DNA from: Megachile rotundata
Lineage: Eukaryota; Arthropoda; Insecta; Hymenoptera; Megachilidae
Assembly: GCF_050947335.1 (NCBI RefSeq)
Contig: NC_134983.1
Span: forward strand, 8,990,001-9,054,000
Direction: 5' to 3'
Length of the DNA: 64,000 bases
Numbering within the stretch: the stretch's first letter is position 1; the number at the start of each line of letters is the position of its first letter. Positions 26,496 to 39,340 of the stretch are shown here, one piece after another. The translations under genes and the position numbers were made by a program. The notes under the pieces were generated by a model. The model was not told the DNA's origin. It worked only from the letters and a program-made list of their open reading frames with translations, and searched no databases.

Positions 26496-26521
26496 ATCTA
26501 ATCTAATCTAATCTAATCTAA
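26496..26521. repeat. (TCTAA)5 pentanucleotide repeat
   Basis: Five perfect TCTAA copies preceded by CCTAACCTGA. TCTAA differs by one base from CCTAA, the complement of the common insect telomere unit TTAGG, so this may be a mutated interstitial telomere-like tract. Confidence 0.7.
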
Positions 26522-26529
26522 CATAACTT

Positions 26530-28600
26530 AACAATTGACTCCTATTAAACTTTAGCTGCAAAGTAGCTCAATTTGTTCCACTGTAACTTGGCCATATAGC
26601 GAGACTGCCCAGTAATTTCCTACTGTACCATATTCCATTAAAATTTTTCTCGAGTCTGACAAGCAAGCGAGACCTCCGAGGTTCACGAATGCATTTCATT
26701 ACGTGCACCTCAACGATGCTTCGTACTAACGGGACTATTCGTTTTTATTATTATTCCGTCGGTTTACGGCAGGAAGTCATTACCGCATGCAGATTCGTGG
26801 CGTGGCGAAGGCCGAAGGGCAATCTCGGGTATAGAAAAAGGTTCTGCATTCAGCTTCTTGAGTTGCACGAAGAACATAAACCAACGTGTGAATCCACGGT
26901 GAATTAAATTGAAGCTGCAGAGATGGACGTTCAATTTTTTGAAATTACCTCTCCATCATGTAATTTCGCGTTTTAAAACCGGCAGTCTTTGTTTAGTTCT
27001 GGAGTTGATTGATGAAAGAATAAACGTCAATTAAGGGTGGACTCTATAATAGTCGCATTAGATACTCGGTGCTAAATAATTATTAGGGTGAATGCATCTT
27101 TTCAGATATGTAGAGTATTTATTTACTTTTCCTTTGTGAAGGGACTCGACCTCCCTGCTGTAACGTGTATTTCAAACGAGAAAAAATGAAGAAAGCTTGA
27201 TATTGAAAAATAAATATCACCTTCAAATCATGACTCCTCTGAAATGTTCCACAGAGCTGTTACCACATTCTCAAAGAAGATAAACTCACCACTGAAGTAA
27301 TGTTACAATAAAAACCTAGAAAGTGATTTATTCGAAATGATATTTCACATGTCCATTTTCCCATCAAACTCAACAATGTTTCTCAACACAAACCACCGCG
27401 TAAACTGTTCTGATGGTATTAAAGATTGAAAGGAACATTAATAAAGAGAAAGGAAAAGTTCTTCCCGATATGGAACGAAGGAACAAAAGCTATCGAAACC
27501 GCTAGAACAAAAGAGATTTTACGGCTCATGGGCGCCATCGCCACGGAATTTACATCCTTCGCGAAACCGCGTTTCGTGTTCTCCGGGCCTGTGCGAGAGG
27601 AACGAAAAGGGGAAGAATTCGTGAACAAGCATCGCCGGTCCCCGCTTTGGAAAAGAAGGAGACGGAATAGCGAAGGGAACACAGGGAGAGAGTCGAAGTA
27701 CGATTCGAAGGAATCGTAAATTGCCTAAAGGCTACGTGGCCATCTGTTCATCCTGGTATCCGCACAAACCATTGTCAGCTATTTTTTTACCTTTTCTTCT
27801 CTTTTTCCCGCCCGCGACTCCTCGCTATTTACTACGGGGACCTATAAGGGTTTACGTGGCCACGTGTTTCTCTCCGGCGGACCATCGCATTCCCCGATCC
27901 GCACAGCCCCGATGGAAAACAATGCTGACGGGAAATGAAAAATCGGCAGAAATTCTGTAATTGCCAGCCCTGGTATTTCACGTTCGTGCATGCGTGCATC
28001 TATTCTGAGATGCTCGAACTCGTGTCACGGCATACTTTACAACGGATTCACGGGAGTAAGACGCGTCCGTTGTAAACTCGCCACCTTATCGGGGATTCCC
28101 TCGATTGCTCGAGGATATTTTCGATTGCTCAATGGAAATTTCTTCTTCCTGCCGCGATAAATAATTACTCGACACGTCGACATGATATCGTGTACAAAAC
28201 AGCATGGTGTCATTAAAAATAATTATGAACATCAGATACAAGGTTCACCATGATCAATGCTGCTTCGTACACATTATCATTGATACATTGTTATGGAACA
28301 GTAGATGACAACACAAACATGAGACTTTCGCTCCTTTTTAGCTAGAGTGTCATGAAGTTAACCTACGATTATCAAGATTTTCTAGAAGAGAATATATTTA
28401 GTCGTCCTAAGTACTAAAATACACTGACATATCCTAACATACATTGACATACAGACATTCAAAGTCACACACTCTTCTGACCCTAACCTTAATCGTCGTA
28501 ATGCTCCAAGTTGAACTTCTAAATCCTATCTGCAACGAAGAATTACCGATTTTCCAATCGTGATAGATTACATGAAAACGTTGTAAGTACATGATTATTC
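26530..28600. other. Non-coding sequence
   Basis: AT-rich with CpG-richer patches at 26650-26900 and 27440-28180. Frames of 97 codons (27426-27719, +) and 87 codons (27419-27682, -) overlap antiparallel. Neither is recognisable. Confidence 0.35.
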
Positions 28601-29035
28601 AAGGGTGATGATGGAACAAAGAATCCCAGAGAGGTCGTTGCATTCTAAACGATCCTTATACGATCGAAGCTGTACTCAGCATTGTCCGATGGTTTTTCTA
28701 GCCAACGAAGGAGGCTCCTCTCGCGCGAGTTATATAACAAAATGGCTGCTCCCTCTTCTACCGGGCTGTCGGTGATGGTCTATGTGTGCGTGTATGAACA
28801 TAGGGAAGGAAGGGTTCTATGGTGACTTTGCGTTAGGCTAGGTTAAGTCGGTTGGGTCTTTAACCGAGGCGAGGGAATGCCAGCGAAGCGTACAGCCGAG
28901 TTATCATCTCGTCCGTACGATCTTGAAGAAACGAGTGAATGAGTCCGTTCGCGCGTTACTAGACTGCCTTCCTTCCGTTCCGGACCGGTCGACTTTTTGC
29001 TCCTCGTCGATCAAATCTCGTTTGCAACGTACAAA
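28600..29035. other. CpG-rich stretch, possible regulatory region
   Basis: GC and CpG are high between AT-rich flanks. TATATAA at 28731-28737 is followed directly by AAAATGGCTGC (28739-28749), close to the YY1/Pho-type consensus AAGATGGCGGC. No open frame of interest follows. A promoter is possible but unproven. Confidence 0.25.
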
Positions 29036-30010
29036 CTGTGAATTATTCGTAAAAACTACTTATGAACTGCTTTTTTTAGCTACATGAGAAAATTTTTGCT
29101 ATTCACTGTCATTATTTGATCTTTCACTTTTTGATGAGTTTGACAAGCTTTCATAAGTTTTACTGTTCGATCTTGAACTCGGGGACTATTTACAAGTTTA
29201 TTATTTTAAGTATCGGTTCTTAGGTTATTGGTCAGGTTGTGTAAATATGTAAGAAATTCATTAAAATATATCATATGCATGTACATGTATTGAATGAAAC
29301 AAGTGGTGTGTGAGTGCAATATTCAGTAAAGCAATATGTATAAATATGACACATTCAATGAAACAAGTGCTAAGCACAAAATACTCAACGAAACAAATGG
29401 TACTGCCTGTTCATTTTGTGCTAACAATTGCAGTAGATCATCTAATAACACGAATGCTACACTTATCGTATTAATTAGATCTAATCACAAGATCCGTAAA
29501 TAAAACACGAGTGCAAAGCGATGTCCGATCGGAATTCATCGGTCGAAAGCAATTAAAGGATCGTAAACGAATTCGTTTCCCAGCGATGTAGGTTTCGTAA
29601 GGCAGATTCAATTTCGAGACCATGAATGGAACGGTTAACTGTTCACCGCGAAGTCCTGATCGTTTCAACGGGTCAATCGTAACGAGAAATGTCCGGAAAG
29701 AAATGGCGAATTCGATTTTTATTTGCGCGAACAATAGGTGATTTAGCGTTTGCGATGGGAACGCGTATTGTCGGCTAGTTTTGTCTGTTTTATTTTGTTG
29801 CCTGCGTTCGGTCTGACTACGTCGTGCCGCGTCTACTTTCAGCGTGTCTGAATAACTTAAATGGAAGAATTATTGCTTACGATATATTGTTAGCATTGTA
29901 AATAATTGCAATTAAATATTCCATTTTCTCACTTGACGAATGCAACTTTCACATATTTTTATTTTAGAGCTTAGATCTTCGAATTAGCACATTAATTTCT
30001 GTGAAAATAG
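29035..30010. other. Non-coding sequence
   Basis: AT-rich with a CpG-richer patch at 29500-29850. A loosely repeated AACGAAACAAATGG / AATGAAACAAGTG motif occurs around 29290-29400. No gene recognised. Confidence 0.4.
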
Positions 30011-30430
30011 ATGTGAATTGAATTGGTATAATTTTGACTGGTCTAAGTTGGTCTGACCAGATTTAAACTGATCTGATTCGACTTAGGTCAATCTGAATGG
30101 ACTTAGACCGTTCTGAGCTGATTCAGATCGATTTGGACTAATCTGATTCGATTTGAATTGATCTGGCGCAACCTGAGGCAATTTGGACCGTCAACGTAAA
30201 TGAGTACTCATCATTTGGACCATCGACTGAACGAGTCCTAATGAGGTCTTCATCAACCCAAATAAGTTTACATTGCTCTAAATTAATCCACGTTGATTCA
30301 GATCAATCCTAACCCATCTAGACTGATCTAACTCCGGTCCAACTCAGCTTAAGTCAGATTATATATGCTCAAATCGATTCATATCAGCTCAAATTGGCTC
30401 AAATAAGTCAAGATGCGTCATAAGTCCAGT
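30011..30430. repeat. Strict 10-bp-phased degenerate array with orientation switch
   Basis: From 30011 to about 30190 successive decamers stay in register without gaps, most beginning ATTTG, ATCTG or ACTTA (for example ATCTGATTCG, ATTTGAATTG, ATTTGGACCG). After a looser middle (about 30190-30270), decamers of the complementary type (GACTGATCTA, AAATCGATTC, ATATCAGCTC, AAATTGGCTC) run in register to about 30420. The array is old and degenerate in sequence, yet the 10-bp phase is kept. Confidence 0.75.
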
Positions 30431-31200
30431 AATTTCGGGAATGGAATTTGAATCGCAGCCGCGCAGCAGGCACGGTCTCATTGTAAAACGTCGACGCGCT
30501 TGATGTACCGTCAGTTCCGGCTGGCGGAGTCACAGGACGATAGAAACAGCGAGTAGAGGAAAAAGCGAGGAGAAGAAAGGACGAAGAAGAGGGACGAGAA
30601 GAAATACTGGAGCCCCGAGAACGCGTACGCGGCTCGTTTCGTTTCTCTTCAACGCTCGGGAATGGCTCGACTAAACTTATGTACCGGCTGCTCGCAACTG
30701 CAACTCTCTCGCTACGGTTATAGCGCTGCCGTGCCCGAAGAATGTTGCTGAGGAATCATAGACGGACGTGCTGCGAGTGACTGCCACGCAAAAGGACATT
30801 AGAGAACTAGGCTCGAACACCGCGCTGCTTCCTACGGACCATTCTGCTCGTTCCCGTGACTCTTAGAATCGTTCTCTACCGTGTGTACACATCCCTCGGA
30901 CGTCCTCTTTCTTCGTGTTCGACGGGAAAATTGAAATGCACGCTACCTCCTGCGGAAGGAGCTTTTTTTATATACCTTGGAAAGGAGCCAACTGTTTGTG
31001 TACCTCGACCGTCCTGCGCTTTAGAGTTCAATAATTTTCTCCGGTTAGACGTTCTCCTTTATTTGAAGCGCGCTACAGCCAACGGTCTTGTTGATTTTCT
31101 TCCACCTGATTCACATTCAGATGACTCCTTTTGCGGGACTGCGGGATTATGCTTATTGTCTCCGATGCGATCAAGCTCACTCTGCTCTCGAATCTGAGCG
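30430..31200. other. CpG-rich stretch, candidate promoter or 5' UTR
   Basis: The most CpG-rich region outside the large exon. It includes a purine-rich run of about 60 bp (30540-30610: GAGGAGAAGAAAGGACGAAG and similar), CpG clusters, and an initiator-like TCAGTTC near 30510. The best frame (113 codons, 30856-31197) has no recognisable content. It could be a non-coding first exon of a gene on either strand. The sequence alone does not settle this. Confidence 0.25.
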
Positions 31201-34200
31201 AGACAATTTCGAAAGGTCATTTCTGATTCGAATGGGTCCCAAAATATTTTATTAAACGGGTTACCATTTTATTGGAAAATATTGTTACAAAGTCACAAGG
31301 TTTTGGTAGAAAATATTTTATTGCTGGAAAATTTGATTACTAGTATAATATTCTTTGTTACAAAGTATTTTATAAAATATTACGAAGTGTTTTATTGGTA
31401 AAAATTACTGTAGAACATTTAATTACAAATTGTATACGGAATAGAAGTACAGAAACATTACAAAATTTTATTAGTCTAATTTTTTACTTCACTTGCGCAT
31501 ATCATACATCGTAGCTATTAGATTGCATGCTTCAACGCATTCTGTCAGTATCTGACAGATTAACAAGCAAAATGAAAGACCTATACAAATACCAAACGTT
31601 CTCATACCTCATTAATTTAGAGCCGCGAAGAAAGAATAAATGTTCCGATGTTATCGTATCCGTCGAAAATTAAATTTTGTAAGCATTGTGCAGGGTAAAC
31701 GGTACGCAACCTTTATGCATCGATTAGCTGGTTTCTTTAGGAATTATCGTGTGAATGGTACGCGAATCATGCATCACCGAGTGGATAATCTATGCAAGGT
31801 ACTAGTACAGAATTGATTGCGAAATACTGCGAAATTAGACGCATCTTTCGAGGTACGTGTTGAAATTATGCTCGCGGTACGAGGCCAGTTTCACTTGCAC
31901 TCCCACGGTTGCACTTTGTTCCGACTGCGATTTATGCATGCATACTGATTGAATTATGTAATTACCGTATGGCGTGGCTTTATGCGAATTACAAACACGA
32001 TTATTACGACGAAACGAATTATGAATCGTGCTTGAAGATTGTTCGATAAACGATACTTCAACGTCTCGGACGGAAATGTTCAAATATTCGATGAAGATAA
32101 AACGATGTAAAATTCGCAGAATTAGATTTGTCAAACAGTTGTGGCATTTTTTAACAGATACTCGATTACAAATCTAATGAATGTTATAATGTATGCAAGT
32201 CTCTGTATACATTATTATGCAAGCACATTGTTTTTTAAATGTATTGATCAAGCTATTCGTTTGATCATAACTGACCAACTATGTTTGACATCACCGTGAT
32301 TTGAGACATGAATTATTCATAGAAATGTTTTCGACCCAAAATTTTCCATATTGAAACTGATACTTGCAATCATTACCTCTTCTTCAAGTTTGAGCAATAT
32401 AAAAGATCTTATGACAAAAGCGACTTCGTACTCAGACTACATTGAGTTTATAAAAATTTAGTCATAATTGCAGTAGAATGACCTCTTGATCGTTGGAGAG
32501 TGAATAGGTGTAGCAGAACAATGAAATACCAAAAGGTACAAGATATTATTTGCAGTTTTTCGTCATTCATGTCGCTGAAAAGAAACCAGAAAGTATACGC
32601 AATGAGAACTTTCGCACGACGAAATTCGTCACGGTCGGAACAAGTGAAAGAGTCCTAAGAGAATAAAGGGGAACGGAAGAAAGGTAAAAACCCTTGGAAG
32701 GAAGAGAGCCTCTCCCTTTTGCGGTCTACCTACGCCCCGAGACGATGTTGCATTGTGTACGTACAATATTAACCGCGATATGGGGGACGACAAAAGGACC
32801 AGGAAAGTGCAACGGGCTATGGTGCACCGCTGCGAAACCATCGCCATGGGACGAATGAATGATTCAGAGCCGTGGTTGTCACGACAGCCCTGCTGCCACC
32901 AGCTAATGCAGAAACGCGTGTGTGTCACCGCTTAAGGTGTGTCTGCCGTTCACAAACAATTTACGAACACTGGATTTACGAATCGTTTCTTTTACGAATC
33001 TTCTGTTCGTTTACTGTTCTTCATCTGTTCACAATGTATAGCGGTCGGGAACGTCTCCATTGATGTTTCTTTCAACGACTCTTTGGATATTCTTTGTTTT
33101 ACTGCGCCATTATTCGGTGGATGCACTGACATTCATAAATATTAGGACAGTAATATTTGAACTAAATGGATCTTTTCAATCGTTGGTCATTTGTCCAAAA
33201 TTTTAGTCAGTTTTGTTGAATACAGTAGAAGCTGGTATTTGTTGTTAGACACGCTATGATACAGATTATTAAGAAAAATACCTAATCTTGAAATTTTATA
33301 TTTTTATGTGTTAGTGTGCATACTATCTTAATACTAACCCTCAAAAGTTTCGACTGCTTATTTTGTAAATAATTAATTCAACTTGCAGCGCTATTCACAC
33401 GTGACCAACATGGCGGTCCACATGCTAAACACATGTGAAGACAAGTTATCTGACTAAAGACCAATAATCAGTACGACATTTCACTTGTAATTTACTTGAG
33501 TCTGATGTTACGTTCAATGTCTTTACCCACAGAAATAATTTTATGAACTAAAGATTTAAACTGATAAAGTCCAATGATCAACTACATAATACAAACATGA
33601 GTTAGTCGAAAAACAGGAATGATTTATGAACCTAAAGTTTCACAGTAGGTGTAGCCAACAGAGAATTTCTCGAAATTCATCAACGCCTTATTATTAAACC
33701 ATCCGTATTACTGCATAGTTGTGAAAACATGAAAGTTCAGTCGCTATTCAAGCGTTATCCAATTCTACGAGGTATTATGCGATAAAATTGTGAAAGGTCT
33801 TCGATATAATACCCTATTCATCGCACATGCAATTAATTTTGTCACTTTCACTCAACATTTATAGAATCAGTCTTTTTTGTCGTCTGTTCATAAATCATCA
33901 TGTAATTGATACTTTATTAAAAACATGTTATACGTAACTTTGACTCTTTCTAGGTTTGACTCGTACAATTTTCCGATGCACCTCAGTAAATTCGTCGTTC
34001 TCCGTTTCACAAGGTCGGGGAATGGGAAAGGTTAAAATTACTCTTCCCAGGTGGAATTCCTAGGCACTTCGGCTACTGTCGCCGCATACTAACAACGCTG
34101 GTCGCAATTTGTCCGAGGCTGTCGATACACGCCGTTCGATTTAACGTATCGCTGCAGCGTACCCTGAACATGCATTTGTTGTGTCGAAATATCTCTTGAA

Positions 34201-34830
34201 GGTTCATATTTTCCATTCCTCCTAGTCGAAAATTCGTGACGAGACTATACAGCGTATGAAGCCGCATGTATGAAGCGTTTCAAAGCAACAATGACAAATA
34301 AGTACAAATGTACCTGTTAATAAATAATACTCAGTCAATAATTCAATGGCGTACCGATAATTGTGAAAGTACTCGAAAGCTCGTTTTCATTGTTCGAAAC
34401 ATGGCTCAAAATGATGCGACGAATTGTTCTGCTAAATATAGAAAGGGTAGTTTCAGAGGCAGTTTTAAAAGCGAAGACAATCGCTGTTAAGACTCATCGT
34501 TCCAAACCTACGCAGTGTCTCACCTGACTCATGCCGAGGTACACAGACAACATACACATGCGTGTACCATGTACTAATTTCTTCAGGTTAATCGGTCGAA
34601 CTTAACCTTGCATTCTATGTAATCGTAAAAAAATTTAACAAGATATTTAAAATGTTTGTTTACTATTTTATTTGTACTATCAAAGTAACGTTGCTGCAGC
34701 TTCGGAGTTTTGTTCTTTTACTGACCTAATTGATAAAATTATTTCATATGTAGCTATCACTTCAGTACATCTTCTGTTTCTTTTTTTTTAATTTTATTAT
34801 GAACTTGGATTTTTATGAGTATTTAGTAGA
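31200..34830. other. AT-rich non-coding sequence
   Basis: No long frame and no tandem array. CpG-richer islands occur at 32600-32940 and 33960-34260. The short frames there overlap on opposite strands and are not recognisable. Confidence 0.4.
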
Positions 34831-35295
34831 CCTCACTTTGAAAATTTCTAGACTTGAAACTTAAAAAATTTCTGAATTTTAAAGTACTTTTCTGAACTTT
34901 AAATTTGCAGCTCAAAAAATTTATCAGTTTATTTACATGTCTGAAAATACAGAAATCTATGGATTTGAAGAATAAAAGCTTTGAAAGGTAAAATGCCTGG
35001 AAGGTCCTCGTAGCCCAACAGTAAGAACGTGCAGTCCAGAGCGCAGGAAGAGTCCCGCGGTTTTCGATCGATCACCGTGCAGAGTCAGACGAAAAAGGAG
35101 CAGTATCTCGACGAGAGCAATCTTTCCAGCGTCAGTTGGCCGGACACGAAGTTTTACGAAATCCTGGTGAAATACGATCCGCGGTTCTACCTTCATCTTT
35201 TATTCAATCGCTATCACCCTCGATTCTAAATCGCGGCAGTCATGAGCGACAGCGCGGTTTCTGCCGTGATCTCGAAGACGTTTCCTTAGATCACT
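34830..35295. other. Non-coding sequence with a short decayed 8-bp-type segment
   Basis: GAAATTTCT/GAATTTTAAAG-like repeats at 34835-34980 are followed by a CpG-richer patch at 34990-35290. No gene recognised. Confidence 0.35.
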
Positions 35296-35296
35296 C

Positions 35297-35337
35297 GAAG
35301 AAGAAGAAGCAGAAGAAGAAGAAGAAGAAGAAGAGGC
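35297..35337 (+). repeat. GAA/AAG triplet microsatellite
   Basis: About 41 bp of AAG triplets with a single CAG interruption and a GAG near the end. In one frame it codes lysine and on the other strand leucine, which explains the short Lys- and Leu-rich frames there. Confidence 0.95.
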
Positions 35338-35339
35338 AT

Positions 35340-35745
35340 GGACATAGAAACTGTTGAACAACGAGGACCGAGAGGGGTGGCTAGTCTCTCTTGTTCACTC
35401 TGGTAGACAGAGAATGTAAACGTGGGCGGTAGTTTACATAGAACTTTGAACCGTTTGGAGTCGATGTCGGCTGGCAATGGCTCTCGCCGGCTAAGGGCTG
35501 TAATTCAAATCGACAGTAGCATCCATTTGGTTAAGGAGGCCTTACCGAGATACGAATCAGTGATTTATAACTGGCTGCCGGAATGCGTGCGGACGTGCCG
35601 ATGTCTCTTCCAACATCATCGATATCCATTATTGAGCACCTTCTTTCACCCCCGGGGCATGAGCATCGCCACGAACTTTCTGTTAAACGTTCAACACCCT
35701 TTTCTTATCCACCTCTTTTCACGCTCTCGATACTCGAACCTTTCA
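35340..35745. other. Non-coding sequence
   Basis: CpG-richer with a 119-codon plus-strand frame (35422-35781) that has no recognisable domain and runs into a tandem repeat. Not called. Confidence 0.3.
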
Positions 35746-35872
35746 GCCACATTTTTCAGTCAACTCTTTGAACCACCGTAAGACCACATTCAGATGCCAC
35801 ATTTTTCAGGCAACGCTTTGTAGCACGGTAAGACAGATGCCACATTTTTCAGACGACTGCACAATAAGACGG
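35746..35872. repeat. Three-copy short tandem repeat (43-50 bp)
   Basis: GCCACATTTTTCAG begins at 35746, 35796 and 35839, each followed by a CAAC/CGAC segment and a (C/A)CGGTAAGAC or ATAAGAC element. Confidence 0.8.
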
Positions 35873-35874
35873 AC

Positions 35875-36054
35875 TACATTTTCGAGAAAATGTATGGCAA
35901 GGAATATATTACATATCTGGTGTTTTACGAGGTTTCTTAGGTGTTTAAAATCCATGTATTTTATTTTTCAGTACGGTTTAGTTTTACTAAATTAAGTACT
36001 TAATTGATTTATGTTAATTGAACTTTGGAGGTTTGAATCTGTTTAAAAATATTG
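35875..36054. other. AT-rich spacer
   Basis: No feature recognised between two tandem arrays. Confidence 0.4.
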
Positions 36055-36427
36055 TATGATCCAAAGGGTCCATTGCTTGTCTCATATGTCACTCATTTGC
36101 AGACAGAATGTGACAAGTCTGACTTATATTTTCAATTTGAAAATTACATACATCTATTTTTAAATGTAAATATTCAACATGGTTGTCCATTTATGAATTC
36201 CTAAATTTGAGTCTCACAAAAAATTTGGACAATTTCAAGATGTATGATCCAAAGGGTCCATTGCTTGTCCCATATGTCACTCATTTACAGACAGAATGTG
36301 ACAAGTCTGATTTATATTTTCGGTTCAGAAATTACATACATCTATTTTTAAATTTGAATATTCAACATGGTTGTCCATTTATGAATTCCTAAATTTGAGT
36401 CTCACAAAAATTTGAACAATTTCAAGA
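36055..36427. repeat. 188-bp tandem duplication
   Basis: TATGATCCAAAGGGTCCATT starts at 36055 and again at 36243. The two copies match over about 185 bp with only a handful of substitutions and one or two small indels, so the duplication is fairly recent. Each copy holds the small palindrome AAAGGGTCCATT and a GACAGAATGTGACAAGTCTG segment. Confidence 0.95.
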
Positions 36428-36429
36428 CA

Positions 36430-36760
36430 CATCACTGATATTTGTGTAAATTTCATGGCATACATTGCGCGTGAGTTTCGTACATTTTCGCATACAATTT
36501 GGAGACATATATTACTACATGTAATACATGACATTGTAACGTGTTGACATCGTGTGTATTGACATTATGTGTAATATGTCCATAGCCTCATTGTGTGCAG
36601 TATCACTATGTTCATAACCTAATGGCATACAAGTTTCGTGACATATGTTGTTGTAATATGACATTGAGCGTAATATGTAGATGCTATTGTAATACGTTCA
36701 TAATATTCTGTAGTATATTGATATCCCATATGTTCTGACATTATTCTCTATATCGATGAT
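36430..36760. repeat. Degenerate ACATTGTGTAATATG-type repeat
   Basis: Variants of TTGACATTATGTGTAATATG recur at roughly 17-25 bp between about 36520 and 36740. The period is irregular and the boundaries are uncertain. Confidence 0.45.
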
Positions 36761-38100
36761 TGTGTATCTCGATGCCACTATTGTGTATAAAATATTAACA
36801 ACACCGTCCATAAAATTCTTGTGTAAGTTCGAACGCGACATAAGAGTTTATCGATTCAGCAGCAAGCAATTATTTAACCGGCAAAATGGAGTTTATCCGA
36901 GTATTCGACGCGAATAAACGTGGGTTTCTGGTGTCGTCGAAATCCGAACACCGGTCGGTTCGTGCGGCTCCGGGTATACGTAGATGTACAGACGTAGATA
37001 CCTCTTAACCCTTGCGATTTTCTGCGTGACCCCAAAGGGCAAGTATAGGGCCGCGCAATGTAACAATGCGTCATCTTGTCGCGCTGGGAGGTTCACTGCT
37101 TCAAGGCTAGCCGAACCTGTGACTCCGGCTGCGGAATACAATGGACGGTTCAGGCACCATCGTCGGTTCAATGCTTACATTATGACTATCCCCGTGGCTT
37201 GGCACATGTAACGATACTTATCCGTACAGGCTTTGTCTCACTCGATGGGAGGATGCGTTCGTGGGATGCGTTCTGGAAAAATTAGTCTCTATTAACGATC
37301 GACTTACCCTGCTACCATTTCTCATTCAATTTCACATCTACAGTATCGTGTCACTCGTGAAGTACGGGATGCGATGAACCACACTCGTCTTTTTACTCCT
37401 AATTGAATTTTAGGTTCTTGAGTTACAATCTGCACAATTAAGAATCACTAAAGGCAAAATGTGCTTAACATTTTCACTCTCAACGTTGCTTTAACGTTGC
37501 AGCAATAATTAGCTAGCTGTGAACAAGTATAAAATTGTAGGTTAAAAGATTAACCTACATGTGTGTCCACATCCAGAACCTTGTTTTATTCCCCCTTATT
37601 TTATTTTATATATAAAATCTAGTTTTCCCTTTTCTTTCGATGTCTGTCGATGTGGACATTGACTTTGTGCACCGGTCAATAACGAACGGCGATTGTCCAG
37701 CAACGTGGCCGTGATCTTGAATAGTAACCTTGAACGCGGGTTTCATCATTCAGCGAAGATAGAAAGGCGTTCTCCTTTCTCTCGATCGCTCCCGCTATGT
37801 ATCACGGAGTTCTGTTCAATTTATTTGTTTTATCAGTTCGTAAGTTTCGCGGCAATACCGGTGGTCAGTATCGCGATAAAGTCCAGCCTGCGCAGCTGTT
37901 CAGATCTCACGATACTTCGTGGATGCTTCTGACAATCAGATTGATGCGCGTCAGTGGAATTGAAAGGGATGCGAGAGGAACGGGGCTAATTAATTTTACC
38001 GGAGAAAACTGGTTCGCGATCCATCGAACGCTTTCTATCTTTTTGTTTCCTGGAAAAACCGAGCTAGGAAAGTGTGAGTGACGGTGATTTTGGAGATGTA
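36760..38100. other. Non-coding sequence
   Basis: CpG-rich at 36840-37280 and 37650-38060. Overlapping frames of 60-94 codons lie on both strands with no recognisable content. Confidence 0.35.
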
Positions 38101-38104
38101 AAGA

Positions 38105-38500
38105 AAGTTGAACTATGGTGATTTTTTGGGTATTTTATTGGGTGGGTATTTAGGGATTTGAGGGTTCGGAGATTTAAGGGGATTTGAAGTTTTAAGGATT
38201 TGGAGATTTGGAAGTATGCAAGTTTGGGAGTGTGTCAGTGTGGAGATTTGTGAGAGAATTTGGGAACGTGAGAATTTGGGGATGTGGGAATTGGAGAAGT
38301 TAGAAATTTGGGTTTGTGGGAATTTGGGAGTATTAAAATATGGGATTGTGAGAATTGGAGAAGTTGGAAATTTGGGTTTGTGGGAATTTGGGAGTATTAG
38401 AATATGGGATTGTGAGAATTTAGGAATATGAGAATTTGGGGATATTAGACTATGGAAATGTGGGAATTTCAAGATCTCAGATCTAACAAATCATCGACAT
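38105..38500. repeat. 8-bp-type array, G-rich strand on +
   Basis: Units such as GGGAATTT, GAGATTTG and GAGAATTT. The segment GGGATTGTGAGAATTGGAGA and what follows it is duplicated in tandem with slight changes between about 38290 and 38410. Confidence 0.85.
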
Positions 38501-39340
38501 TGGACTTCAATTTAAAAATTTGGAAATTGTCAATGTATCAATGTGAGGATTTTCAAATTTAAAAACGTGATCATCTAAAGTTTTGAGAATATTAGTACTC
38601 CAGGATTCGGCACTCTGTAACCTTAAAAATTTCACAACTCCCAAATCTGAAAACTAAAACTTGATTTAAAGATTGCAAAACTTGACAAAACGATAGTTAA
38701 GAGAATAGAGGATCTACTCTTGATTTCAAGACTAGAGTCGCTCTAACTACATACACAAGTTAGGGTAGATAATTGTACAAAATACAAAAGAAAAGAAGAT
38801 GAAAAAGGGGAACGTTGCCCCGATAGAAAGAATTCTGTGTGAGCCAGTTCGTGACGTAGCGGCGATGCACGACTTTGATAACTCCTTCCTTTCTCCGTGT
38901 CCACGTGATATCCGGACGAAAGATCGCACCGACAGTGTACGGGTACTTTCAGGGGATCGCTTTACATTCGTGAGAAGTCAATGATCTTGATCGTGATCGT
39001 TGGTTCGCCCGTTTACCTTCGGTAGAAAGAAGGACGTTGCTACGCAGAGCCACGATCCTTGGTATTTTCATCGTTCGTTGCTGACTGCAAAATGCTTCGA
39101 ATGCCTCAGAACAGATGATTAGAAAATCTTCGACGCTTAAATGGAACGATTTATGAATATTACAACCTGTCGACCACGAAAAAACACTCGGCTCGATGTA
39201 CCGGGGCTCGTTCGGATGTTTTGCGAGTCTCAAGTATTTCTTGCAATTTGGAAAATCTCTGAATTGACTTTTCACCGGAGATTGACTGAAAGTCGATTTC
39301 TTCACTTTACATACAATTTTACTATTTTTGTTCCGTTGTA
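38500..39340. other. Non-coding sequence
   Basis: Begins with decayed octamers (to about 38660). A CpG-richer stretch follows at 38800-39240, with a 118-codon minus-strand frame (38949-39305) that is not recognisable. Confidence 0.35.
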
